Below, one piece after another: positions 10,018 through 20,090 of a DNA stretch of 64,000 bases. Source of the stretch: Schistocerca nitens (Eukaryota; Arthropoda; Insecta; Orthoptera; Acrididae); NCBI RefSeq assembly GCF_023898315.1, contig NC_064616.1:703915389-703979388 (forward strand). The letters are read 5' to 3'. Under the pieces are notes generated by a model. The model saw only the letters and a program-made list of their open reading frames with translations. It was not told where the DNA came from and did not search any database. Each line of letters opens with the position of its first letter. Positions within the stretch are counted from its first letter, which is position 1. The translations under genes were made by a program, and so were the position numbers.

Positions 10018-11264
10018 ATGCGGAAACGCAACGATTTATCTGACGTCCCTAGGAACATGATCATTGGCTTGCGTGTCAAAAGGGAAAGCATTTCCGAAAC
10101 GGCGAAGTTCGTATACTGTTTACGTGCCGCTGAGGTTGACGTATACCAAGCATGGCAAAATGCCGCTATCCAAAACCGGCGCCGAGACAAATGTGGTGCG
10201 CCACAGGCCATAGATGACGGGATGGACGACGGCTACGGAGATGTGTACGGGCGAACAGACGAGCATCTGTTGAGCAATTGACCGCCTGGGTGACCCAAGG
10301 GGCTACCAACAGTATCTCCGCAACGACCTTCCAGAGAACGTCGCTGCGTATGGGCCCACGCAATAGACGCCTGGCTCAGGCACGCAAGCTCAGGCTGGAA
10401 GTTGTACTCAAGTACCTTAACTGGACGTCGACTGAGTGGCGACAGGTGGCCTTTTGAAATGGATCACGTTTTATGCTTCTCCGGCCACATGGCCTTTGGC
10501 GTGTACGGACTTGCGTCAATCGTGGGGTCCAGGACAGAGAAGGGAGTTATGTCCCGCGAAATGTTTTCGTGACATACCTTGGATGATTTCGTTATTCTGG
10601 AATTTACAACGGATCAGTACAACTACGCATCTGTCCTTGGGGACCATGTCCACCCCTACATACAGCTTGTTTTTGCTTGGAACGATGGCATCTACCAGCA
10701 GATAATTTAAAACGTTGACAGCTACAACTAAAATAGTTATACATGGTTGATTGACAATTCTTATAGTACAAGGGTTTAAATACAGGTGCTCAAACTATTA
10801 AAATATAAAAGCGAAGTAAAACCTTAATAGTCCGTTGTAGCTTTATTCATTTACGTTCGCTTTATATAATTACAGCCACATTCAGTTGCATATTTTGACA
10901 GTTTTAACACCTGTATTTAAACACCTGTTGTAATGTATGAACTGCCAGTCAATCATGTATCCACCAGCAGGACAGTGAAACGTGCCAAACGGCTCGCAGT
11001 GCACGTGTGTGGTTTGAAGAGCACCACGATGGGTTTACCGTGCTTCCCTGGCCAATTAACTCCCGTAACTTAAACCAAATCGAATATCTGTGGGACCACC
11101 TCCACCGGGCTGTTCGCGCCATGGATCGTCAACAGAAAAACCTAACGCAACTGACCAAGGGCTGGACTCGGTATGGCTCCACATCCCTGTCTGTACATTC
11201 TAATACCTCACTGACACTCTTCCCGCACGCCCGCGCTGGAAATGTGGTTATTCAGGCTCTTTGA
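10018..11264 (+). pseudogene. Tc1-like transposase 3, frameshifted and disrupted
   Basis: The start at 10018 follows the leader and gives MRKRNDLSDVP. The first frame stops at 10281. Later blocks appear in other frames: LRLASIVGS-like and REMFS (about 10530-10570), VFAWNDGIYQQ (about 10670-10701), then after the insertion ARVWFEEHHDGFTVLPWP and LNQIEYLWD (about 11000-11090). If the catalytic D is taken from the split QQD block and E from QIEYLW, 36 residues lie between them, unlike the 34 of classical Tc1. The SPDLNPIE block reads SRNLNQIE, also decayed. Confidence 0.85.
10702..10962. mobile_element. 261-bp inverted-repeat insertion with 8-bp duplication
   Basis: accagcag is duplicated at 10694-10701 and 10963-10970, interrupting the QQD block of the transposase. 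Inside are roughly 50-bp inverted repeats (about 10738-10787 and 10911-10961) that include tttaaatacaggtg and its mirror. An 8-bp duplication would fit a hAT-mobilised element. However, the inverted repeats do not begin at the left junction, which is offset by about 36 bp. Non-coding. Confidence 0.65.
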
Positions 11265-11297
11265 CACGTGGCCACATTATTGTGACTGTACCGTGTA

Positions 11298-12412
11298 GAA
11301 ACTTGGACAAATCATCGAAGGCTGAGCGCACACATTCAAAAAAGGATTAAGCTGTGTTCTCAGACAGAAAATTATCATCTAACGCATGTACTTATTATGA
11401 AAATTAAATTATTACGATATTCGGGAAGACCTGCAAACGATCAGCACTTGATGCAAAGACTCGCGTAGACCCTAAACACAAATAAATGTAATGTGTGTAA
11501 GAGGACGAAGCAAAGACCTGACAGCGAAGACAGATGCCACATAAATACATCAAAACCCTAGAGTGATGAATTGCAGTCCATCCCTGAAGAGCACATTTAC
11601 TAAACTCTCCTTCGGCCAAGTGTAGCTTCCTCAAACGTATACTAGGAGAGTACGTTTGAGAAATTCAGACGTACACAAAAGCTTCTTTCCGCCTACCATC
11701 CGCCACTGAAACAGTGTTGATGGAGGAGGAAGAAGAGGGGAAGTGGAAATGATTCAATTACACTATTCTTCGCCATATATCGTATGACGGCTTGCGGCGT
11801 CTTTGTCTTTATTGAGTAACACCAACCGCGTAAAGACTTAGTTTATGACACAGACTGAAAACGTGTAGAATGAACTAAGGAAGTAATCTCTACAAGGGCT
11901 GTGCTACTGTGATCCTTCTCCTCCCCCCCCCCCCCCCCCCTCCCGCCATTTCTTGAACTGCATAGCTGCATTTAACCCTATCCATACATCGTGTTCCACC
12001 CTATGCCAACGATTTTTAGCTCCCAATGAATAAACTACTTACTGATTTCCTCTAACAAAAGTCTTACTATTTTGTGCTGTATTTTCCTTGCTACGACCCA
12101 AGTTACTAAATAACGTATGGAAACGAAGGGAATTAGTAGTAACTTTGCGAAAATACGTAAACGTACTTTAAGTAAAATGAAATGAAAAACCTACGAGCTA
12201 AAATAGAATTAATGAAATTTTTAGTGTGTTGACTCGGAAAACTAGCTGAGAAACTTAATTAGACAGCAGCAGTTCGTTGAAAGTCACGGATACATTTATT
12301 TCAATTATAACTACCACCTGAAGCAGTAGTATAACTATGCTGGAAATATCCTCATTTCAGATATTGTTTCGCAATGCAGACACGCACAGGTGTTGCTGGA
12401 GTGTTTAGTGTA
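11298..12412. other. Unassigned, with poly-C tract
   Basis: I recognise no gene or repeat apart from an 18-nt poly-C tract at 11923-11940. The sequence is AT-rich with no long open frame. The best minus-strand frame is 76 codons at 11404-11634 and has no motif. Confidence 0.5.
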
Positions 12413-12427
12413 TTTTGCACGAATACT

Positions 12428-12562
12428 CGCTACGGTCGCAGGTTCGAATCCTGCCTCGGGCATGGATGTGTGTGATCTCCTTAGGTTAGTTAGGTTTAGG
12501 TAGTTCTAAGTTCTAGGGGACTGATGACATCAGATGTTAAGTCCCATAGTGCTCAGAGCCAT
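12428..12562 (+). mobile_element. SINE family A, copy 5, 5'-truncated
   Basis: It begins inside the variable arm of the tRNA head (cgctacggtcgcaggttcg) and so lacks the A box. It keeps the B box and complete tail. A perfect 15-bp duplication ttttgcacgaatact (12413-12427 and 12563-12577) shows the truncation occurred at insertion, as in incomplete LINE-driven reverse transcription. Confidence 0.95.
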
Positions 12563-12732
12563 TTTTGCACGAATACTATGTTGTATATGGGCCTATTCAA
12601 TTGGCGATAAAAGTGATAAAATAAACTAAAATCGCATTCATGTGCTTGTAAATAGTCTGTGTGGAAACCATATTTTTAAACATTCGCCTCAAAGAAGTAA
12701 CCCTTCCAAGAAAACAATATTCAGTGGTTGTA

Positions 12733-13501
12733 TACAGGGTGTTACAAAAAGGTACGGCCAAACTTTCAGGAAACATTCCTCACACACAAAGAAAGAAAAT
12801 ATGTTATGTGGACATGTGTCCGGAAACGCTTACTTTCCATGTTAGAGCTCATTTTATTACTTCTCTTCAAATCACATTAATCATGGCATGGAAACACACA
12901 GCAACAGAACGTACCAGCGTGACTTCAAACACTTTGTTACAGGAAATGTTCAAAATGTCCTCCGTTAGCGAGGATACATGCATCCACCCTACGTCGCATG
13001 GAATCGCTGATGCAGCCCTGGAGAATGGCGTATTGTATCACAGCCGTCCACAATACGAGCACGAAGAGTCTCTATATTTGGTACCGGGGTTGCGTAGACA
13101 AGAGCTTTCAAATGCCCCCATAAATGAAAGTCAAGAGGGTTGAGGTCAGGAGAGCGTGGAGGCCATGGAATTGGTCCGCCTCTACCAATCCATCGGTCAC
13201 CGAATCTGTTGTTGAAAAGCGAACGAACACTTCGACTCAAATGTGCAGGAGCTCCATCGTGCATGAACCACATGTTGTGTCGTACTTGTAAAGGCACATG
13301 TTCTAGCAGCACAGGTAGAGTATCCCATATGAAATCATGGCGGTGAATCGAGTAAGTACAGTACATACTGAAGAAACTAAAATGAGCTCTAACATGGAAA
13401 TTAAGCGTTTCCGGACACATGTCCACATAACATCTTTTCTTTATTTGTGTGTGAGGAATGTTTCCTGAAAGTTTGGCCGTACCTTTTTGTAACACCCTGT
13501 A
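12733..13501. mobile_element. MITE-like Tc1/mariner deletion derivative with about 120-bp inverted repeats
   Basis: The arms at 12733-12855 and 13381-13501 begin tacagggtgttacaaaaagg and differ at only a few positions by eye, so the copy looks young. TA flanks both ends. The interior retains only the C-terminal portion of a transposase on the minus strand, so the element is non-autonomous. Confidence 0.85.
12989..13350 (-). pseudogene. IS630/mariner-group transposase C-terminal fragment
   Basis: The minus-strand frame is open for about 120 codons within the element. It contains MWFMHDGAPAHLSRSV (DDE block with catalytic D), then WIGRGGPIPWPPRSPDLNPL and FHLWGHLK. This is the second half of a DDE transposase common in insects. 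The N-terminal DNA-binding region and first Asp are absent, deleted rather than mutated. Confidence 0.85.
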
Positions 13502-13559
13502 TACTGAAGTCATAGGAAAGCGATACACACAAATGCAGATAGCGGTAGTATCGCACGCA

Positions 13560-13890
13560 CAAGTTATAAAAGGGCACTGCAGTGGTGAAACCGTCATTTT
13601 TAATCAGGTGATTCACGTGAAAAGGTTTCCGTCGTGATTCTGGTCCCACGACGGGAAATAACAGACTTTGAACGTGGACTAGTTCGTGCAAAAACTCCTG
13701 CAACACTTTCGCAATTATGGAAAGTTATAGAGGCAGCATGGCTCAATTTTCGGCAGGGGACTTTCAATGACTTGTTAAGTCCATGTCACGTCGAGTTGTT
13801 GCACTACGTCGGGAAAAAGGAATCCGTCACGATATTAGGAGGTATCCCACGACTTGTAACCTCAGTGTAATTTCTGCATACCACGTATAT
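13560..13890 (+). pseudogene. Tc1-like internal-deletion derivative (N- and C-terminal parts joined)
   Basis: From 13634 the frame begins with an EITDFERGLV block, the usual N-terminus of a Tc1 helix-turn-helix. After about 25 codons it passes directly into a TLSQLWKVIEAAW block, which normally belongs to the C-terminus. The whole catalytic DDE region is missing, yet the joined frame stays open to 13870. Ends and flanking TA were not identified with confidence. Confidence 0.6.
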
Positions 13891-14100
13891 GGAATGTGTC
13901 AAGAACACCTTCTCTGCTAACGAAATTCCAGAAAAATAGTCATTTGGACGATCTTGTCTCCGAATGGCGAGGAGCGTGTGTGTGATTTTACATCACTGTT
14001 ATTTCGCGTAATTTATGTAGGAGGAAGCACTCATTTCTTGACTTTTCTTGGAACATACGTTTTTGAAATTTTATGATATATAACGTTTGCCGCTTGACAG
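13891..14100. other. Short unassigned gap
   Basis: No recognised element lies between the Tc1 derivative and the tRNA-bearing repeat. Confidence 0.35.
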
Positions 14101-14540
14101 ATGAACTCGGGATCATTGCCTTTCGCGGAAAGTTCTCTACCGACTGAGCTACAAGCTTGTCTCACGACCCGTCCTCACAGCTTTACTTCCGCCAGTTCGA
14201 GTCTCAGTCCGGCACACAGTTTTAATTTGCCAGGAAGTTTCGTAACAACCAACACTCCGCTGAAGAGTGAAAAGGAAACATCCCCAAAGCTGGGGCTAAA
14301 CCATGTCCCCGCAAAATCCTTTATTTCAAGAATGCTAGTCCTGCAAGTTCCGCACGAGGACGTCTGTGAAGTTTGGAAAGTAGGAAGGATATGATGTACT
14401 GGCTGAAGAAAATCTGTGAGAATGGGTCGTGAGGCGTACTTGGGTAGTTCAGTTCGTAGAGCACTTCCCTGCGAAAGACAAAGTTTCCAAGTTCAATGCT
14501 ATCTGCCAAGGGCCCGAAACAGACGATCTGTAATCAAGAA
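14101..14540. repeat. Rearranged tRNA-bearing tandem repeat, with inversion
   Basis: Bases 14101-14191 are a minus-orientation half unit, containing the mirror of gtagctcagtcggtagag and cgcgaaaggcaa. Bases 14192-14285 abruptly switch to plus orientation, with B box agttcgagtctc and cacagttttaatttgccagg. A further unit follows with a second plus tRNA-like domain (about 14437-14515). The plus part is therefore a dimer remnant of the family seen at 1475-1872, with an inversion breakpoint near 14192. Confidence 0.7.
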
Positions 14541-14689
14541 TCAGTCGAAATAGTTTTGTAAGCAACCTCGTTCGTGGGTGAATCTAATTTCATCACAAAT
14601 CTTAAAATTTTAGTTTCCTAGAACTAGTTTTTAGGTTGTTCCGGGCGAATACTCTAAGACTTTCAGGGTTGTCATTGTTTCTGGTGATT

Positions 14690-15260
14690 GATAGCCAATC
14701 TTGTAATTGAAGAATAATGAGTCCTTCCGGTTAATTACATGCAACATGTTATATTTACTCAACTGTCCGTATGCACACGAAGTATCATTCCTCTGCAAGT
14801 CTTCGAGCACTTAGCTCCAAGTTTCCTATATACGACAACATCATTTGAGAACAGCTTCATGTTGCTTCTGACATCCTTCTGATCATTTATGTGAGTGCTC
14901 TTTAAGTACTCTCCCCTCTCATGAATTCGTCCTGTCAATAACGATGTGTTCTAAGTCTACGAGATCCGGAATTAAAGCACAAGTTGATTTCATATTCTGT
15001 AAGTTGGTATTTTGTTCAATAAACAACAATGCGGAACAATATCGAATGCCTTCTCGAAGTCAACGAACATGACATTAACGCGAGCACCAGTATTTATTGC
15101 TTTCTCGATCTCATGGACGAACTGAGAGAGCCGAGTTTTACAAGATAACTGATTGTGGAATATATATCAATTAATACTGAGGCGATTTTTCGTTCTCGAA
15201 AATGGTAACAAGACACGAGAAAAGAATGCGTTCCATAGTTCTACAACATAATGGAGTGGT
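14690..15260 (-). pseudogene. LINE-4 reverse transcriptase remnant
   Basis: The minus strand encodes a LSCKTRLSQFVHEIEKA stretch and VMFVDFEKAFDIVPH (about 15035-15090, RT block with catalytic D). A HIND-like YIND remnant and MKLFSNDVVVY (about 14830-14880, FADD changed to FSND) follow downstream. Stops separate the blocks and both ends are missing. Confidence 0.75.
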
Positions 15261-15429
15261 CTCTGAAGTCCCATAATTATGCACATGTCTGGTGACACAG
15301 ATTTTTTTTCAGTTGATTGTAACGTTTCATTAGTCCAGCTAACTACGATGAACTGTAGTTAGAAGAGGAGCAAGTTTTTACGCACAATCCAAACTCAAAT
15401 GGCGATCACTGGATGGAAGGTGACGTTTT

Positions 15430-15940
15430 TTTCGAGGAGCACTATTGAGAAAATTTAGAGAACCGGCATTTGAGGTTGACTGCAGAAAGATTCTAATGCC
15501 GCCAATGTATATTTCGCGTAAAGATTATGAAGATTAGAGAGCTTATGGCTCGTACGATGGCATGTAGACAGCCGTTTTTCCCTCGCTCTGGTTGGCTGAT
15601 TTGTGGAAGGGGACCAAACAGCGAAGTCATGGGTCCCATCCGATTAGGCCAGGATGGGGAAGGAAGTCGGCCGTGCCTTTTCCAAGGAACCATCCCAGCA
15701 TTTGCCTGAAGCGATTTACGTAAATCACGGGAAACCTAAATCAGGATGGCCGGACGCCGGTGTGAACCGTAGTCCTTCCGAATGTGAGTCCAGTGTGCTA
15801 ACCACTGCGCCACCTCGCTCGGTCCCTCGCTTTGTTTGCCAGCGGAACAGAAAAGAAAATGACTATAACAGGTACAGTGTACCATCCGACACGCACCATA
15901 CGGTGGCTTGCGGAGTATGCATGCAGCTGTAGATATAGAA
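15430..15940 (+). pseudogene. LINE-5, CR1-like 3' end, split by a SINE
   Basis: The plus strand shows FREPAFEVDCRKI-like coding with frameshifts from 15455, a PPMYIS-like stretch, a QPFFPRS block and, after the SINE at 15591-15823, a WLAEYAC terminus. It ends near ctgtagatatag at about 15935. Same family as 8905-9200. Confidence 0.8.
15591..15823 (-). mobile_element. SINE family B, copy 1
   Basis: On the minus strand the head is accgagcgaggtggcgcagt with A box tggcgcagtgg and a degenerate B box (ggttcacaccg). It is followed by the cctgatttaggtttcccgtg and catgacttcgctgtttggt tail blocks. The 11-bp duplications ccctcgctctg (15580-15590) and ccctcgctttg (15824-15834) flank it. It is inserted in LINE-5. 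Confidence 0.9.
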
Positions 15941-15944
15941 TCGT

Positions 15945-16845
15945 ATAAATATCCCATCAGGTTCTGTTTTCTCCTCTGAATGATTTCGGTTCATTTTCTA
16001 ATCCACGGTCACTAATCTCAATATCTGCCTTTTTGCCGTTCGAACTACGATTACGACCTTCCATTGTGAGACAATTTCGAAAGACAAAATTCAGTATTTC
16101 AGCACCAGTATGATCACTGAGCGAATGTATGAACTTCACGTAAGGGGGGAAAAAACGATGGAGTATACATCACAAAGCAAATTTGTATTAGAAGAGACTG
16201 ATTTTTAATGACAACAGCTACTTAGATGGGTGGATGAGCCAGTTGGGACCTTGGCCGCACTCTGCCCTCGAAAGACGAAATCCATCCTTAATAAGGAATA
16301 ATTCTTCACGAGTCAACAGCGTAGGATGTAGGACGCAAGGTCAAACCACCACCTTAAAGATCCGCAGGATATCCCAAGCAACAGCAGTTTCGTTTAGTTT
16401 CACTTCAGCAATGTATATGGAGCATACTTCTGTAAACGATTCCGAAATAGCTCCCAATTCGCATCTCCGGGAGAGGGCTGCAGAAGTCTGCGCTTCTAAT
16501 AAAATAAAAAATCATAACATGGAATATCCAAACACTTCTGAGCTGTAACAAGCTATGTAACTTCAACCTGGAAACGACAAACATGAGAACTGACATAGCA
16601 GTAGAGAACGAGATCAGATGGCCGGATAGTGGGGACTTCTGGAGTGGCGACGAGCTATACAAACGGGCTGCGTAGAGAAGCGACCTAGTGAACGAGGGAC
16701 AGGAGCAATCCTTTTCAGAGAGCTCGGACGCGGAGTAGATGGTTACCAACAAATTAACAGAATAATACTACTTGTACAACTAAACACAACCGAACAAGAT
16801 AGTGATAGTTCATGTGTGCATAGCGATCAATCTATGAAGATGTGG
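15945..16845. other. Unassigned sequence
   Basis: No recognised motifs. The longest frames (104 codons plus at 16234-16548; 115 codons minus at 16405-16752) overlap each other and show no family resemblance. Confidence 0.4.
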
Positions 16846-17149
16846 AAGATTGTAGCGGCTATCGCAGAGCCAAGGGGATGAGCTGGAGCAGTAGCAGTTT
16901 TTGTTTCATACAGTTTAGTTTCTATTTTCGCGTACTTTTGCTACAAAGTGAATTTTAACTGTGCATTTTCTGTGTAGACTAGTGTTTAATAATTCAAAGT
17001 ATTTTGTGTAAGTATTTCGTGCATTACTTTGGCTGAGCCGAGTCTTGGAGTGTAGTTTCCACTAAAGTAGGGTAGCGGCGGAACTTAGATTGCACCCAGC
17101 GACTTCTTGGGTTAGTGTTACAATACTTGTAATATAGACGAAGACTGAT

Positions 17150-17900
17150 TAAAGATGGAAAGGTATTGCATCTGTTGTACGGGGAACTGGTAGCTGTCTA
17201 AACAGCTGGAAGATTTGCTGGGGGTAGTTGAAAGGCTTCAGACTGCTTCCCTGGGCTGTGTTGGCGTTGGGACACATGAGAAGAATGATTTGTCCTCTCT
17301 GGAGCCTATGGCGTCGTCTGGATCTCCGATGCCACTGCACTTTCCGATCGGTACACCCCAGCCGGTCGATACTCATCTGATGGTGGAAGGCTAACAGTGG
17401 AGGGGTCGCGAATCTCTGGGCGGAAGGCGCACGTCTGACCCTTATGCCTTAAATTATGTTCGAGATATTGCCCGCTGCTGAAAGTCCGTCTGATCCAGCA
17501 CGGAATGCATCGCCTGTTGGAACTGTGGCCGACCTTCTTGAGAGGTCCGGAAAAGCACATAGGGTGAGATTGCTTGTCATTGGGAACTCCAATGTTAGGC
17601 GCGTAATGGGACCCGTCAGGAAAACAGCAGGTAGGTCGGGAAAGAAGGCCAGTATCCACTATGTTTTCTTGCCGGGGGGGGGGGGGGGGGGTCGTCCGAG
17701 ATGTGGAGGACGCATTTTTAGCAGCGACTGAGCGTAGCGCAATGAGTGTCTCCTGCTGCAAATCGGGCTTATGTCGGCATGAAAGATGCCTGCCGCCTGA
17801 GTTCAGAGGCCATCCTCGGTTCCTACAGGCGGCTGGCCGGTTTAGTGAAGACAGCTAGCCTCGCTCGCAGGGTGGAAGCACAGCTATCATTTTGTAGCAC
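17150..17900 (+). pseudogene. LINE-6 ORF1 with esterase-like (SGNH) domain
   Basis: The first frame begins near 17155 (MERYCICC) with a Cys pair. After a frame change, RVRLLVIGNSNVRRV (about 17561-17605) matches the first block of the GDSL/SGNH esterase domain found in CR1 ORF1 proteins. A LPGGGVRDVEDAF-type block follows but is broken by an 18-nt poly-G run (17674-17691), which shifts the frame. Esterase ORF1 proteins are thought to act with the LINE ribonucleoprotein; this copy is not functional. Confidence 0.65.
17674..17691. repeat. Poly-G tract inside LINE-6 ORF1
   Basis: Eighteen consecutive G lie where the intact family would encode two or three glycines. The expansion alters the reading frame. 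Confidence 0.95.
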
Positions 17901-18477
17901 CGCTCCCAGGACCGATCGCGGTTCTTAGGTTTGGAGCTGAGTGAGAGCCTCAGACGACTCTGTGACGATTTTGGATGCGGATGTCTCGCCCACAGTTATG
18001 GGGTGGAGAAATATAAAAGGCCCTCAACAGCTCAGGTAAGCACTATACGCAGGAAACATCTGCTAGGTTAGTGGTGTACGTGCGGCGTGCACACGTGGAC
18101 TCTTAAGATACAGAAATCCCTCCACAGGCCTACCAAGACGCATTCCGATTCCAGACAGAGTAGCATTCGTCATAGCGTATCAGTGAAAGAGAATGTCAAT
18201 ATAGTGTTAGTTAACTGCAGAGGCGTATATGAAAAGGCCCCGGAACTAGTTTCACTTGTAAACGGTAACAATGCTACAGGTTACTCGGGACAGAAAGCTG
18301 GCTGAAACCCGATGTTAATTCAATGAAATTCTAAACTCCGACTAGAATGTATATCACAAAGATAGATTGAAATCTGCTGGTGGAGCCGTGGTTATAACCA
18401 TTAAAAATATGATAATATGTAACAAGATTAGTAGGGCTACAGATTCAGAATGGGAAACGATTTCGGCGAAGATAAGT

Positions 18478-18630
18478 TCAAATGGCTCTGAGCACTATGG
18501 GACTTAACTGCTATGGTCATCAGTGCCCTAGAACTTAGAACTACTCAAACCTAACTAACCTAAGGACAACACACAACACCCAGTCATCACGAGGCAGGGA
18601 AAATCCCTGACCCCGCCGGGAATCGAACCC
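18478..18630 (-). mobile_element. SINE family D (alternative head, family-A tail), 5'-truncated
   Basis: The tail is the same as family A (gagccatttgaac, ttaggttagttagg). The upstream part differs: on the minus strand, gggtcagggattttccctgcc and ctcgtgatgactgggtgttg, as in the copy at 44232. It is truncated within the B box. A perfect 12-bp duplication gcgaagataagt (18466-18477 and 18631-18642) flanks it. Inserted in LINE-6. Confidence 0.9.
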
Positions 18631-19018
18631 GCGAAGATAAGTGTTGAAGGTGAATCAAACATGGCCATCGGATGCTTTTATAAAGCGCATGCCACAGCAG
18701 CAATAATGACGGAACACCTGAAGGGGAACTTTGAGAATATTTCGCGTAAATTTCTGGGTTATGTTGTGGTATTAGATAGAGCAGCTGATCAGAGAACCAA
18801 CTCATGAAGATAACATCTTAGATCTGCGTGTGACAAACAGACCCGAAACTTTTCGACTATGTAGAACAGAGAATTAGCCTATTGGCCGTTACATCATCAC
18901 TGAATACGGCTCTAACTAGGAATACGAAGACAGGTATGATGGCCTCTCTGTTTAGCAAGAGTGCCAAGAAATTGGTTTCAGATTACTTTATAGATCAACA
19001 CGAGAATTTCATCTCCAG

Positions 19019-19193
19019 TGCCGGCCGGTGTGGCCATGCGGTTCTAGGCGCTTCAGTCTGGAACCGCGTGACGTTACGGGCATGGATGTGTGTGATGTCC
19101 TTAGGTTAGTTAGGTTTAAGTAGTTCTAAGTTCTAGGGGACTGATGACCATAGATGTTAAGTCCCATAGTGCTCAGAGCCATTTGAACCATTT
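19019..19193 (+). mobile_element. SINE family A, copy 6, B box deleted
   Basis: A plus-orientation copy with intact 5' end and A box region (tggccatgcgg). The head jumps from accgcgtgacgttac directly to gggcatgg, removing about 33 nt that normally contain the B box. A perfect 12-bp duplication tttcatctccag (19007-19018 and 19194-19205) flanks it. Either the deletion followed insertion or the source RNA already lacked the B box. Confidence 0.92.
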
Positions 19194-19831
19194 TTTCATC
19201 TCCAGCACTGTCAACGTTGAGCAGTATTAATGGACGAAGTTCAAGGGCACTGCGCAAAGCAGAAGTCAGCCATAGCTAAAGTAATTATACGAAATTGACC
19301 GACCATTCATACATCCACATAAAGGCGTTAAAACTTTTAAAATAGAAAACTGAATGAAAAGTTCGATAGTCCGCCTGCGAAACGGGTTGTCAACTCGATT
19401 CTACACAGACTATGCGAAAGAAATTTTCCTTCTTTTAGCAGCAGAGTACAGTGTGTCTCTGGAGGAAAGAAGCATTCCTGATGATTGGGGAAAAGCACAG
19501 GTCATTCCCGTTTCCAGGAAGATTCGTCGAACAGACGCACGGAACTATGGGCTTGTATCTCTGACGTCGGTCTGTTGTAGAATTTTGGAACATGTTCTAT
19601 GCTCAAGGAGTATGACTTTTTGGAGACAGAAAATATCCTCTGTATGAATCCATATGGGTACTGAAAACAACGATCGTGTGAAGCCCAGCTCCCTCTATTA
19701 GTCCACGAGATCCACAAAACAGTAGATATAGATGCTCAAGTAGACGCCGTATTTCTAGACTTTCGGAAGGCGTTCGATACAGTTACGCACTGCCGCCTAA
19801 TAAACAAAATACGAGCGTACGGAATACAAGA

Positions 19832-20090
19832 ACAGCAGTTCGTGGTCTTGTGGTAGCGTTCTCGCTTCCCGCGCATGGGGTCCCGGAATCGATACCTGGC
19901 GCGGTCTGGGATTTTCCCTGTCTCGAGATGACTGGGTGTTGTTGTGTCGTCTTCATCATCATTCATCTCCATTACGGTCGGAGGAAAGCAATGGCAAACC
20001 ACCTCCGCTAGGACCTCGCCTAGTCGGCGGTGCGGGTCTCCCGCATCGTCCCCCTACGCTCCTCGGAGTATGGGTCCGTATCATCATCAC
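19832..20090 (+). mobile_element. SINE with family-D head and a different tail
   Basis: The head ttcgtggtcttgtggtagcg through gactgggtgttgt matches family D, with a mutated B box (ggaatcgatacc). The tail is unrelated to family A: cttcatcatcattcatctcc, then ggaggaaagcaatggcaaac and cgcatcgtccccctacgctc, ending at tatcatcatcac. Flanking duplication is poor (ggaataca and ggaacata). It interrupts LINE-6 just before the RT block that reads TQHVILGG. Confidence 0.75.

Larger units (their letters stand above)
9845..11295 (+). mobile_element. Tc1-like DNA transposon 3 (about 1.45 kb)
   Basis: The inverted ends cacagtccagtcacagtaat and (right, mirrored) cacggtacagtcacaataat are flanked by TA at 9843-9844 and 11296-11297. 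Both ends reach a conserved tggccac. A purine-rich gggggaggggtaggggg tract (9958-9991) lies in the 5' leader. A 261-bp insertion (10702-10962) accounts for part of the length. The transposase is plus-strand and broken. Confidence 0.9.
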
